Source: Kingdonia uniflora
Taxonomy: Eukaryota > Streptophyta > Magnoliopsida > Ranunculales > Circaeasteraceae
NCBI GenBank assembly: GCA_014058105.1
Contig: JACGCM010000012.1
Location: 1,798,001-1,862,000 of the forward strand
Direction of reading: 5' to 3'
DNA: 64,000 bases
Of the stretch, positions 1-10,960 are shown piece after piece. Made by a program: the position numbers and the translations under genes. The stretch's first letter is position 1. Every line of letters begins with the position of its first letter. The notes beneath the pieces were generated by a model. That model saw only the letters and a list, made by a program, of their open reading frames with translations, made no database searches and had not been told where the DNA came from.

Positions 1-869
1 GTTTCTCTTTTTGTGTAATAGTGGCTTGTAAGGGTGTGATTACTACCTGCAAAAGTTTATTTTTCCATTTTTGTGAGATTTAAGAATTTTTCATCTGGAA
101 ATTGAATAGCTAGGGCTAGGTGTTGTACTTCATATATTTTTTTGGTAAACATTTTGGAACTTCATTTGAATCTTTGGCCATTAGCAAGAGAGGAACTTTA
201 GCTTCTGACATCTAGTTATTACTTACGTTTATTTGCTCCTATTTGTGTGCCAAAGTGCATTCTTGAGATCTTTGCTATAGAAATGATAATAGTTGTGGTC
301 TGAACTCTGAAGAATAATTTTACCTCTAGGGAATTTCATTTTGATTGCCTTATGTCGTAATTTACTCGAAACTTTTGTGAGGAATGTAACACTTGGTAGT
401 TAATACTAGTGTCTCGAATAGTTAATACTAGTGTCTCGAAATGTAAATACAAACCTTGAAGAAAAAAATGATGTACATGCATGTTTAAAAAGAAATTGTG
501 AGAAATTGTCTTTTCTTGCATTAAATAGTTCATTGCTATCAAACTAGTACAAGTGAGATCAACTTATACCATCATATCCTCATCACTGCTAGATATTTTA
601 CAGAACCAGTTAACCAGCATTACAGTGGTAATTTTTCCGTCTAACTCAGTCAAAAACATTTCAGTTTGCCACAGGCACTCCAGAATTGAAATACAATACT
701 GAAAACTGAAATGAAAATATAACAACACATGAAGTTCCTTTCGATCATTCGAGACAATAGTGCACCTGATCTTCTCTAATAAAATTTGACAATTGTTCAA
801 ATGGCACTTCTAGAAACAGGCACCATTCACATTGTTTTGATCAAACAAACAAATTACAGTCATTAAGGC
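1..869. other. AT-rich stretch without recognisable gene
   Basis: I see no domain, tRNA or repeat termini here. A small direct repeat is visible near 397-440, where 'gttaatactagtgtctcga' occurs twice about 22 bases apart. The stretch lies downstream of the decayed DUF295 genes, which read on the minus strand, so it may include their 3' untranslated region. That placement is inference. Confidence 0.5.
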
Positions 870-1820
870 CTAATAGACCACCCAATAAGGTCGCAACCAT
901 TCACGAACTACGTTGGGACAAGGCAGCGTCACAAAAATATCTCCGCTGTCCATGTCATACGTGTATAAGCTTCTATCATTGGCCAGGTGGTAGTAAATGC
1001 GGTCTCCTTTTACTCCTAGTTCTTTAGCTGAAACTGTTGTTGACCAAGAATTGCCCAGCAACATGACTTGATCACCTAGACTATCCACCCTCATCCAAAT
1101 CATCCTAGAAAAATCCAATTTGAAAATATAGAAGCTCTTAACTCTAAGGTTATCTACACCCATGAAACCTTTGCAAACTAAAAGTATTTCTCCACAACTT
1201 GAATAACTGCGATGTCTATTAAGGATTGACGAACCTCGCCACTGAACATAACCAGTTCAAATTGTTGTACTTTTACAAAAACGAAACCTCGCTGCTCAAG
1301 AACACTACCACACAATTGCCGGTATCACTTTCATCACTTGTTGGGGGAGAAGTTAGAATACAAACAGGGAATTTTTTGTGAAGTTTGAAATGGGGAAGTT
1401 CTATTTTACTCATAGATAAAGGGTTGAACAGAAAACATTCAGTGGGTGACTGGTTATTTCTCATCACCAACTAACCATGACAAGATGTTAAGCAACACAT
1501 ATCTTTCATCTCCGGTATTTTTTTCACAGTATACCTTCCATCTGATAAAGTGTAAAAAGTCTGATTGCGTTGTTTCTTTCCATGAGGGAAGACAAGAGCT
1601 GCTGAAGTGGATAATGTAGGCTGAAGAGAGGATTTTCTGAACATCGTCAAAACCTGTCTCTTAGCGTGTGTTCTTATCTCGACATCCATTGAAATGTGTG
1701 GTTTGGTCGGAACAAGTGGTCCTACTATCCCTGCAGGTGTATCAACATCGGGTTTCATCCAAGTGCAATTTTTGCGTTCATATGTACCGTAGCAATTTTC
1801 TTGCAGAGAAGAATTACTGC
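870..1820 (-). pseudogene. Decayed DUF295 (KIB-type) F-box-family gene, copy B
   Basis: The minus strand encodes a domain of the DUF295/KIB beta-propeller type found in large plant F-box protein families. These usually act as substrate adaptors of SCF ubiquitin ligases. The upstream part (about 1758-1471) contains the N-terminal propeller half and ends in S-C-H-G followed by TAG at 1473-1471. The same frame then continues L-V-M-R-N-N, so the stop replaces the tryptophan usual in an HGW motif. A second stop follows near 1273. The last part (1163-870) holds the C-terminal signature, with FKLD, SLGDQ, the S-A-K-E-L-G-V-K-G-D block and LPCPN. No F-box precedes this copy. At least two nonsense changes and a probable frame break near 1200-1270 make it a pseudogene. 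The family assignment is by eye and firm; the exact subfamily is not. Confidence 0.82.
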
Positions 1821-1869
1821 TGCTTCCAAAAGAATAATATCTTCCTGTTCGAAGGGAATAAAATACTCT

Positions 1870-2299
1870 TCACTCTGTCTCTTTAGACCTTGGAAAGTAA
1901 ATTCTGTTCTCAGTCCCCTTCAAAACCGCCACTTTTAATATAGAAGTTGTGCCACTTAGAAAAAACATTTTATCGCCAAGACTGCTCAGTTCCACCCAAC
2001 TCATCTCAGTCAAGTCGAGCTTGAAAACAAGAACTGGGGTACCCAAATGACCTACAAACACTGATATTATCTCCCCATCACATTCAGCAATGAACCAAGA
2101 ACAAATTGCGGATCTGGGTCCTACAAGATTTGGTATAACTTCCCAAGTTTCCATCTCTGGATTATAAACTCCAACCTGTCCATCGTTATCCAGACAATAG
2201 AAACCGAATGCAGTCACCTAGAAAAAGATGTGACATGCTCTTCTCTAAAAGCTCTAGTGGAAGCTCTTCCCAAGGCCTCTCGTTGTATACCTTTGTCAT
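1870..2299 (-). pseudogene. Truncated F-box + DUF295 gene, copy A
   Basis: An ATG at 2299 on the minus strand opens a 38-codon frame. It contains an F-box-like start (W-E-E-L-P-L-E-L-L-E, then D-C-I-R-F) and stops near 2183. In an overlapping frame a DUF295 C-terminal half runs from 2217 to 1870, with Y-N-P-E-M-E-T-W, FKLDLTEMSW and SLGDKMFFLSG. The family normally has about 250 residues between F-box and C-terminal half, and these are missing. The gene therefore looks internally deleted, with a frame change at the junction. It sits directly upstream of copy B on the same strand, which suggests a tandem duplication of one ancestral gene. An alternative is that A and B are two pieces of one rearranged gene. 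The encoded protein would have been an SCF substrate adaptor, but this copy is unlikely to work. Confidence 0.78.
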
Positions 2300-3023
2300 C
2301 TCTTATCTGGAAAAGGTACGATGCAACAAATTTATTAAAAGATACATATACCCAACAATTTTATCATGAAATAGAGAATAGACCAAAGATTCAAAAACAT
2401 AATTTGTAGATTTGGGAAAAATAATTAAGAGCAATTAGTATTGCTGAAGAGTGCGTGGAGGGTCGAAACAATTGGACCCCATAATTACTGTTTAAAATTC
2501 AACCATCATCATACTAATCATTGAAAAAAAAAAAAAAAAACGTAATGCCTCAACTTATCAAAGATACTTAAGCTAAATACAGAAAGAGCTATGAGAAACA
2601 AATTGTTTTGAGTATGTGTAGGTCAATGCGTAACAAGTGAAGGGGATGATCTTCCTTCAGTTTTCTTCAAGTCTAATATGCACAAAACTCCTGGGTACCT
2701 AAATATCGTATCAAATATGGAGTAGCTCCAGGAATTGGTCTTTCTGGTGGGCTATCCAGGTTCAACTGAATATGAGCTGTCTTTAGAAACACAGATTAGT
2801 CTTTTAAGGGGGCTCTGAGAATATTGGCATGTTGAATCAATATTCTTGTTTGGGGTTTTTAGTTTGGTTGTTGATTTTAGTTTGGTTGTTGATTTTCTTT
2901 TCTCTCTGTTTTCCTCAATGGGGGAAGCGAAAGACGAAGAAGAAACAATTTGAGCAACAACTTTCGGGAAGGAAAAAGAAAAAAGGAAACTCGCTTTTGA
3001 TGGGTTTTTTTTTGGTGTTCTTA
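2300..3023. other. Non-coding spacer
   Basis: AT-rich DNA with an A-tract near 2523-2540 and no coding or repeat boundary that I can support. Nearby short frames show no domain. It separates the F-box pseudogenes from the first MITE. Confidence 0.4.
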
Positions 3024-3547
3024 GAGCATCTGCACCAGCTAGGTGAAGGATGATGTGGCAAGGTGGATTGCATCTCTCACCTTGCTCTACCTTTAATCCA
3101 CCCACAACAACTAGGTGGATTGGATGAGCTCTCTACCCCAAACTCACCTTGAGGGTGGTGAGACTACCCTCTGGGTAGATTTTGGGTGGATTGATGCCCC
3201 ACAGTTCTGAACTGTGGGTAGACAATAAACTAATTATATGCAAGATTTAAGAGCTCTCATGCCCCGCAGTTCTGAACTGCAGGGCATATATAATCCATAA
3301 ATTAGTTAATTCAAAATAGCTACGTGACATCATTTAATTGGTTCTCATGTCCCACACTTTTGAACTGCTAGGCATTTTAGACGTTGAATTTGTGACACGT
3401 GAACATATTTCAGTCGTCCTTTGTGCCCCACAGTTCTGAACTACAGTGAGTAATATTTACCTTATTTGGAGTTCGAACTGTTGTGGGGTCGATTGAATCC
3501 ACCTTGGGTTTGAGTGAATTCACCAACCCTAGCTGCTGCAGATGCTC
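3024..3547. mobile_element. Harbinger/Tourist-type MITE, 524 bp
   Basis: The ends are inverted repeats. The left starts GAGCATCTGCACCAGCTAGG and the reverse complement of the right reads GAGCATCTGCAGCAGCTAGG, one mismatch in 20. A 3-bp duplication TTA flanks it (3021-3023 and 3548-3550). GAGCATCT-type ends with a TTA/TNA target duplication are characteristic of PIF/Harbinger MITEs. It has no coding capacity. Internally it holds several copies of the palindrome CCACAGTTCTGAACTGTGG or variants (about 3198, 3258, 3348 and 3425). It probably moved using a transposase encoded elsewhere. Confidence 0.9.
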
Positions 3548-3819
3548 TTATGTCTATTTATCTATACTACTAAAGGAATAACCATGTCATCATAATAAAT
3601 CTCGGCTGATTTAATCACACTACCCTACACATGCCTACACATGTTGACGAAAATTGAGGGTTTAGGTTATAACAATAAATGCATGAAATCGTAATAGCAG
3701 CCCTTAGATTACAAGGGTTATTTCGTCTATTCGCGCAATTTATTTAATCCTAAAATACCCCCATTTTGTATATACCAAATCCCTTAAAGAATTAAGCATC
3801 TCAATCGTAATTACTTTAT

Positions 3820-4075
3820 TGTTAGGTGTTGAGTCAAGCGCAAGCTAGGATCCCAATCGGGTTGGGGTGTCATACTGGACTCCTAACAAGCCCATAGGCA
3901 TTTAGGGTTTATGGAGAGATTTTGAGTTGGTTAGGTAACCTATTCAATAAGATTATCTCATATTGTATTACGTATAGTTTTACAGTTCTCAAGATATCAA
4001 TAAGAAATCTTTCTCTCTCAATGGCTCTCCAAATATAGAGCTGTTAATCCTTCGATAGTATTATATTACTCAACA
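3820..4075 (+). repeat. 5' LTR of the Copia element
   Basis: About 256 bp, beginning TGTTAGG and ending CTCAACA. It shares long identical blocks with 10661-10920, such as 'ttacagttctcaagatatca'. The sequence just inside (CGTTATCAACACC) sits where a primer-binding site should be. The TSD copy TTTAT is at 3815-3819. Confidence 0.92.
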
Positions 4076-5950
4076 CGTTATCAACACCTAAGAAGAGAAA
4101 GAAAAATCACTTTCTAATAAGTATTTTCAAGGAAACCTTACGATCAGAGAGGTATTTTACAAATTTGTGAATTTTGTTTCAATTTCTATCTAATCTATAT
4201 TGCATGATATCTAAATATAGATTAATAACAATTTTTACTATTTTTTTTGGATTATTTTTTTTTTTAATGTTTTTTACCCTAGAAAATAGGGCTGTTTTCA
4301 AACCAAAATTAATTTCTTTGTGGACATCGGATAAAGGCGAGACTACTTTGGTTAGAAAGCCTATCCTAAGAGCTTTTCAACGGTATATGACATGTCTCAG
4401 GGAGATGTCATAATCGCGGAAAACTCATATTGAAACTAGGCAGTTTTACGGCAAAAAATTTGCGGTTTTAGGTCATGATAACGTGAGCAAATAAAAGATT
4501 ACTTTTTAAATTATTTTATATTTATCTATTGATGACATAATCATTATCTATTGCTGACGTCAGTAGTGACACGTGACATGCTAACGTGTCAGTGGGGTCC
4601 ACAATGCTGGTCTCATCAAGGACACGTGGCATGCTGATGTGACAGGCACATGTGGCACGTGCTGTGACACGTGGCAGTCACCGGGTCGGCCACCACCGGA
4701 TCGGCTACCAGACGGTCATCGGAGTGACATGTGGCAGACACGTGCGTGACACGTGTGACAGACACATGTGGGGCAATGTGTGGGGCACGTGTGACCGAGT
4801 CAACCCGGTCCAGATCGGTCAACCTAGACCAAGCCATACCGGTCTAAGACCGGTCAGACACTGAAACGATTATAAAATGCCCATTTCTTGGTCAAATTGA
4901 GTCCAATTTTTTTTGAAATTTTTTTATTGACCAGACCTACCTCGTGGGAGACCCATTTTTACTTTTTCTTATGAAAAATATTTTTAATTTTTTTTTGGGA
5001 ACATGTGCCTTGTATAGGAAAGTTAACTCACTTATATAGGACGGAAGCAAATGGATTAATACCTATTTAAGTATCTTACGATAGCTAATATGATATTAAT
5101 GGTATGCCCCTAGGATACTAATTATCATGATCTGGTAATCAAAGATAATGCAAAACCAAGACTAATTTAAAATATGATTAAGAGTCATATCTAAATCACA
5201 ATTAATTGTCAATGATAAATAATTAGAGCTCAATTGAGAATTGACTCAGTCTTATTTCTAAAAACTTGGTGTCTGAGGAACTAATTTTTCGTATCTAGGT
5301 GCAATTAAATATTACATGATAATATTTAGAGGTATATAGACACTGATAACAACCTATAATACCCTATAATGTTAGTTCAAAGACAGACATAATTATCCTA
5401 TCTTGTGAATCCAACAGACTTCGAGGTGGAACCCCTTGTCAGCTAAACATCTAATACCCTTCATATTTATAGCAAATAAGTCATTTAGATAGAATATACC
5501 AACCTTATAGAACTTTAGGGATCAGAACACCTTAGTTATTAGAATAAGGAATACAACATCTAGTGGTTTTGAATAGCTGTCTTGGCTGAGACTCTATTAA
5601 AATATACTTTAAGGTTAAAATCACTATTTTACATGGTAAAATTAGGATTTGACACTTAATAGGATCTCATGAGTATAGAGTCATGAACATGATTCACTTA
5701 TAAGTAATGATTGGGAATCATGTACTTCATTGTGCTATATACTATGAACTATAAGTAATGATTAAAAATCATGTACTTAAATAAATTTTTTAAGTAATAG
5801 GATATGAACAAGGTTCACCTACAAGTAATGATTGAGAATTACTGACTTGAATACTATGAATTGTGTTTATGCAAGGAATGTTTATCAAGTACTGCTGGTA
5901 TTGATCTACATGCATAATAGATGTTGGTAATACTCAAAATATCGAGTATT
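4076..5950 (+). other. Long untranslated leader of the Copia element with ACGT/G-box cluster
   Basis: About 1.9 kb lies between the 5' LTR and gag without a credible coding frame. Its most distinct part is 4555-4800. There ACACGTG, CACGTGGC and related words recur roughly every 10-30 bases, next to CATGTGGC variants, and the local GC content is much higher than in neighbours. CACGTG is the G-box core bound by plant bZIP and bHLH factors, and ACACGTGGC matches the ABA-response element. Regulatory use here is inference. After 5000 the leader is AT-rich and contains recurring 'taagtaatgattgagaat'-like phrases (5701-5850). Confidence 0.6.
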
Positions 5951-5959
5951 TCCCATACT

Positions 5960-6650
5960 ATAATTTCTATTTCAGGTACCAATAAACTTGACCTGCATAG
6001 ATGCTGAAATCTATCTGCTATTGCAGAATCTTGAAAAGACTATTGTTGAGAACAATGAGTCTCTAAATAATAAAGTAAGAGCTTTGTTTGTACCCTCACC
6101 TCCATATTCAGGAAGGCCTGATAATGGATTACCTTATACTATAATAGTATTATATGACTGCGGCAAAATTTTATTTGGCAGTGCAACTCTACTATATCTC
6201 ACATGGAGAAACAGTTAAAGTAAATAGAAATATTAGAAATATTCTATTAGATTTTCTACGCTTCAAATATTGTACTTCCGATAAAACATTTAATAGATCA
6301 CTGTATACGCAGACCTAATTCGAGTTTTCCTCATTTATGAGCAAAACAATGAGTTACTGGTTAGGAACCTCAAGCTTATGCCTACTAAGAGTAAGCATGT
6401 GATAGAGTCACATAATGTTGGGTCTAGTGATAGGTGAAGTTGTGAAAAGGGTTGCAACCGTGGATAGACGAGAGGTGGTAACAATGGCAAGATTAAATTC
6501 CTGCCATCACTAATCTGAGTTAAGGGGAACAAGAAGTTCACCAATATACCAAAATGGAATAGGAAGAATTCTAAAATAGATACGAGATAGTCGGGTACGG
6601 GATTGTAAGACACCCCAGATGATCTAAAGAGATCAGCCTTAGACTTATCA
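5960..6650 (+). pseudogene. Copia gag remnant
   Basis: The frame from 5988 to 6218 holds a recognisable Copia Gag N-terminal stretch: D-A-E-I-Y-L, then N-L-E-K-T-I-V-E-N-N, then the region where an H-H-L-H-E-G-type block normally stands, now altered. The match to related plant Gags fades after about residue 40, and later parts are in other frames. No clean zinc knuckle is visible. In intact elements Gag forms the virus-like particle in the cytoplasm; this copy cannot. Confidence 0.6.
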
Positions 6651-7029
6651 CGTGATCGTAGCTGGCACAGACCTTGCCACGACAGAGTCTGTGGCCTTAG
6701 ATTCCTCCCATGATACCAATGCAGTATTGGATCAAGTTCTAAGAATGAATAGTAATAACTTCTCAGTAGATGAATGATGTCATATAGAGAGCATTGCCAA
6801 GTAGTAACTTTACTTGTTGTATAGCAGTAGTTTTACTTTATTAGTTCTATCATTAACAGAGTTAGGAACTCTTCAGTGTTTAGTTTAATAAAATGTTCCT
6901 GACATGCACTGGTTTGGTATCCCATCTATAAGATTGTTCTTTAATTTTCTCTTATGAATTTATTACTTGGGAAGTAGTGAAATTTTATGTATGATAGTTA
7001 ATCTACTATATACAACCCGCCTATGGATC

Positions 7030-7260
7030 TATCTGCTCATTGAGCATGACCAATAATCGGATAGGTGACGACACATGTCTAAAAGACATTAGTACCACGC
7101 ACTTGATCCTTTTGAGATATGAATATATTTCTTGTCTAACCTTGTACATCTGGGATGACACAAATATTATTGGCACGACCAACATGATAGAACGTACTGA
7201 GTACGTTACTCTATTACTCTCTAATGGTACGATACGGGGTATCTAGTTCACTTTATAAAC
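7030..7260 (+). pseudogene. Copia protease-region remnant
   Basis: The frame 7040-7246 matches the gag-protease junction region of plant Copia elements: C-L-K-D-I-S-T-T-H-L-I-L aligns with the usual block around the catalytic D-S-G-T/A-T-H, followed by N-I-I-G-T-T-N-M-I-E. The catalytic aspartate motif has decayed, with D-I-S-T-T-H in place of D-S-G-T-T-H. The surrounding sequence contains stops. Confidence 0.6.
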
Positions 7261-7539
7261 TAGTAAATCCAGCCAGATTTTACTGAGTTTGTGGAGATAC
7301 ATGATATTACTTATCACGTAATGACTATCGAAGAAAATGATAGACAAGGTTCTGTGTATTCACTCCATGTCTAAAGGTTAGAATACGCTATTAGAACGAT
7401 TTCCAATACACTCATCAGGGATCGAATAGTGAGGAGGATTATCTGGATTATATCTTAACTTTCCTTAAAAGGAGAGAAGATCCAGAGAGTGTACGTATAA
7501 TGATTGCTTTCAAGAAAATTCTATTATTTTATCCTAGTA

Positions 7540-8280
7540 TGAGCAATTAATGTGGAGTAAGATCTCCAGCCTTTACTCCAAATGCATCCATGGAGACACA
7601 TGTGGACCTTTCCATCCACATAGTGGCCCACTTGAATATTTATGGTCATAATAGATGCATTTAGGAAATGATCTTACGTTTACCTATTATTAAAATCTAT
7701 GAATGCAGCGTTGGCATGACTTTTTACTTAGATCATTCGATCGCAGGCTCAGTTCCTGAATTAACCGATCAAAATCAATCGATACGACTTGACGGGGGCT
7801 GGGGAGTTAGATTTACAGGCTTTTGATGATTATTTTACCGCTAAATAGAATAGATGATTGAGCATCGTAAGTACCCCATACCATACCCAACTCGGGACTG
7901 GCGAAAAACCTAATCAAGCAATTTAGGAAAATCGCTAGGCCACTGTTATTACGATCACAACTTCCGGCTAGTGTGTGGGACATGCATTCTTGCTCCCACA
8001 ACACTGATTAGGGTTCGTCCAATAACAAATCATTAAATTATTTTTTCCCAAAGCGACTAGTAATTGGGTCGAAGCCCGGTGTCGCCCATCGACGGATATT
8101 TAGATGTTCCGTACAGGTGTCAGTCGTACCACAATGTATGAACACCCTCAACGTCGGCCCGATATTTGTGGGTTATGATTCGTATTTATCACTGGACATT
8201 TGAAACCCACTGGTGACGTATATACAGCATGGCAGATAATTCTCAATATTCCCAGCATTGGAGGAAGATATGATAGTCAA
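7540..8280 (+). pseudogene. Copia integrase remnant
   Basis: Across all three plus frames I can follow blocks typical of this integrase: C-G-P-F-H-P-H-S-G-P (about 7596), F-D-D-Y-F (about 7820), W-G-H/H-A-F-like text near 7980, and a C-terminal G-H-L-K-P-T-G-D-V-Y-T block followed by S-I-G-G-R (about 8195-8270). Frames change several times and stops are frequent. The integrase-before-RT order identifies Copia rather than Gypsy. Confidence 0.65.
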
Positions 8281-8799
8281 TGCTGAGGATATTTCCAAGA
8301 GGTCTTAGAAAACACCATCATTGTCTCATCTAGATCTCTATACATAAGTTAGGTGGCAATAAGGTTCAACGGATTACAAACCTTTAATAGGTTGTAAATG
8401 AATTGCCAGACACATTCATAAACACTATTAAAGTATCATAAAAGTATGTACCTATAAGTAATACACCTACATAGTATAACTTTTTGAGGGAACTAGTACC
8501 GCAGCGGAACATTCCAGGGGAATTAGTACCGCAAACGGATCTGAAGCTCACTCTTAGTGCGGAACACCATTGGAAAAAAACATTCTAATCCGGAGAGCTA
8601 CAAAATATGGGACAAATATGACTAATGGTGTAGTCGGTTCATCGAGGATGGAACCACCCATTAACGAGGCAATAGTAGCTACACGACCAGTTGATGCATT
8701 ACGAGACTAGCCCAGGGTGGCACATACGTATGATAATAATGAGATCTCGATCTATTAAAAGTCTGTAATAAGCATAACGTAGTATCATTCAGTAGAGAT

Positions 8800-9640
8800 T
8801 TGTCGACAAGGTATTCATATTCGTTGTTGTGCTTGCCTTCAAGGATGAGGATTCAGAACCACTTATTGTAATTAACTGTGTGTTATTATACATTGGCCAA
8901 AGTGGGCATCTGGAATCCAAACGGAGCTCAGCTTGCTAGCATAATGCAAAATGATACAATTGAGCCTGTCGGTTATAAATGGGAAATATACAAAAGCATA
9001 ATTAACTCAGAGAGATAATTTAGTCAAGGCAAGACTAGTTTCCCAGGAAATCTTTAAGAGATCTGGCATCGATTGTAATATGACCTATTACCCAGTTTTG
9101 GACGCTATAACATTTTGGTACTGATCAGTCTGTTAAGTTGTCGATGACAAGCTAAATATACGTCTGATATAAATACGGTGTATCTATATGATAAACTAGA
9201 TACAGATATCTACATGAAGCCACCAGGGGAGGTATAAGCTTCTGGAAGCAATTAAGCCTGACACACGAGGTGTGTACATAATAAAACTGGAAAATTTATT
9301 GTTAACTTGAAGTAATCAGGGACCATGAGACATAGTAAGTTGACTGAGTATTTGAAGATCGGGGACTTTGTAAATATCCTTATCTGTCTATGCGTTCTTA
9401 TTTAGAACACAGATATTAACTTTACTCATCATAAACCTCTGGGGGAGATCGCAAGAGCCGTCGAATACCTTGAGAAGGAATTCAAAATACAAGATCTTGA
9501 AAAATCAAGTAGTGTCTCGATTTGCAGATCGAACATCTTGGTAGTGGTATGCTCGTACACCAAGCAATATATATTAGAATTATCTAACATTTTGGTATGG
9601 ATGTAGCACATGGTGCTAAGTCATTTATTGCGCGTCCATC
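8800..9640 (+). pseudogene. Copia reverse transcriptase remnant
   Basis: Degraded RT blocks can be followed in shifting frames. There is an acidic D-E-D-S-E-P-L linker (about 8845), a Y-K-W region (about 8970), D-I-Y-M-K-P-P-G (about 9208), and E-Y-L-E-K-E-F-K-I-Q-D-L (about 9462), which precedes the block where Q-I-E-H-type residues stand. The catalytic Y-V-D-D box is not preserved. This matches the RT of the plant Copia type whose RNase H follows directly. Confidence 0.65.
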
Positions 9641-9649
9641 ACTTGGGTG

Positions 9650-10426
9650 TGGACAACGACGTCTTCCACCATCCTAATGAGAGGAGAAACTCCTAGAGCT
9701 GTGACGCCATATCTTGGAGGAGTTTTTCTATAGGTAGCTAGGTATAATAGACCAGATGACTCATTCACAGTAAACTGCTTGGCTTGCCATAGTTTTGTTC
9801 CTATCCAAAGGTACTGGAGTGGGATCGGGCACATTCTGGGGTATATGATTGGTATTAAAGACTAGGGTCTATTCTACTCGAAATGGTATACAGTAAAAGT
9901 ATATAGAACACCAATACAAAATACTTCTCAGAGCCACATAAAGGCCATTGTCAGATGGATTATGTGTTTATGTACGGTGATACATAAAGATTCTTGGAGA
10001 TCGATAAAGCAGATGATGGTTGCTACATCCTCAAACCAAGTAGAGATTATTACACTACATGAAGCTGGCAGAGAATGCTTATGGTTGCGGTCTATGATCA
10101 ACCACATCAACGGGAGTTGTGGTATGATTTCTATCCAAGATAAACCGATGACACTTTATGAAGATAACACAGCTTGTATCGTTCAAGTCAAGGATGGATT
10201 TATTAAAGGTGACAAAATGAAGTATATTTTACCAAAGTTCTTCCACATACATGAGTTGCAGAAGACAAATGAGATCAATGTTGTTCAATTCCATTCAGAA
10301 GATAACTTAGCTGATCTATTCACGAAGCCTCTTGCACATCCTACATTCAAGAGATTGGTACACGGAATCGGTATGCGGAGTTTACGCGATTTATTATCTC
10401 AAGGAGATCGGTATAAGGAGGAGTAG
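9650..10426 (+). pseudogene. Copia RNase H remnant with long open C-terminus
   Basis: The stretch before 9960 shows R-P-D-D-S-F-T-V-N-L/C-L-A and G-I-G-H-I-L-G-Y blocks. From 9962 a 154-codon frame is open: S-W-R-S-I-K-Q, A-T-S-S-N-Q-V-E-I-I-T-L-H-E-A, W-L-R-S-M-I, then L-Y-E-D-N-T-A-C-I, H-I-H-E-L-Q-K and A-D-L-F-T-K-P-L. These are the RNase H and C-terminal hallmarks of Copia pol. It is the best preserved part of the element, about 235 bp from the 3' LTR. Confidence 0.88.
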
Positions 10427-10660
10427 TCCCAGTCTGATGTGGACACATGCATGTTGTAATCTTTTTCCTGATAGTTTAGTTTTTATCCTAGGAGGTTTTA
10501 CTGGCTGGAGGTTTTGATGAGGCAACGTATATGTGTTCATAACCATACATGGCATATGATTGCACTCTTTCCCTGCACAGCTCTTTGCCCAAGGGGGTTT
10601 TTGCTAGACAGAAGTTTTGATGAGGCAAGTCGTCTTGGTATGGAGCACCCCAAGGGGGAG

Positions 10661-10920
10661 TGTTAAGAGTTGGGTCCAGCCCAAGCAAGGAGCCCAACTG
10701 GGTTGGGGTGTCCTACTGGATTCCTAACAAGCCCATAGGCCTTTAGGGTTTATGGGGAAAATTTTAGTTGGCTAGGTAACCTATTCAATAGGGTTATCTC
10801 CTATTGTATTACGGTTTTACAGTTCTCAAGATATCAATAAGAAATCTCTTTCTCTCTCTCTCTCAATGGCTCTCCAAATATAAAACTGTTAATCATTCGA
10901 TAGTATTATATTACTCAACA
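10661..10920 (+). repeat. 3' LTR of the Copia element
   Basis: 260 bp, from TGTTAAG to CTCAACA, preceded by CCCCAAGGGGGAG as a polypurine tract. It is homologous to 3820-4075 with scattered differences and a longer CT run. The TSD copy TTTAT follows at 10921-10925. Upstream, two direct repeats around 'gttttgatgaggcaa' (10510 and 10614) precede the tract. Confidence 0.92.
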
Positions 10921-10931
10921 TTTATGAAATA

Positions 10932-10960
10932 ACTAGTACTACCCGTGACTAAGTCACGGT
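10932..10960 (-). mobile_element. Helitron-like 3' terminus
   Basis: Read on the minus strand the sequence forms a hairpin, CCGTGAC-TTA-GTCACGG (stems 10953-10959 and 10943-10949). It is followed by GGTAGTA and the terminal CTAGT next to a T. A short GC-rich hairpin about 10 bases before CTRR-T is the 3' signature of plant Helitrons. The rest of such an element would extend to higher coordinates, but I could not find its 5' TC end, and no RepHel coding is visible. Confidence 0.6.

Larger units (their letters stand above)
3820..10920 (+). mobile_element. Complete but degenerate Ty1/Copia LTR retrotransposon, 7.1 kb
   Basis: Two LTRs flank a Copia-ordered interior: gag, protease, integrase, RT, RNase H. 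The LTR pair aligns from TGTTAGGTGTTGAGTC (5') and TGTTAAGAGTTGGGTC (3') through to TTATATTACTCAACA at both ends. A perfect 5-bp target duplication TTTAT lies at 3815-3819 and 10921-10925. A purine-rich tract (CCCCAAGGGGGAG) sits immediately before the 3' LTR. All coding regions carry many stops and frameshifts, so the element cannot move by itself. Its insertion site lies between the first MITE and a Helitron-like end. Confidence 0.93.

Noticed and set aside
1668..1938. Plus-strand open frames over the DUF295 region
   Set aside because: They lie opposite the recognised DUF295 frame and have no domain signal of their own.
3561..3600. Helitron 5' end on plus (tctatactactaaagg)
   Set aside because: Resembles one, but I found no matching 3' hairpin with CTAGT in the same orientation, so it is kept only as a remark.
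4616..4864. Open frames on both strands in the GC-rich leader of the Copia element
   Set aside because: They arise from repeated ACACGTG-type words; translation is low-complexity and the two strands mirror each other.
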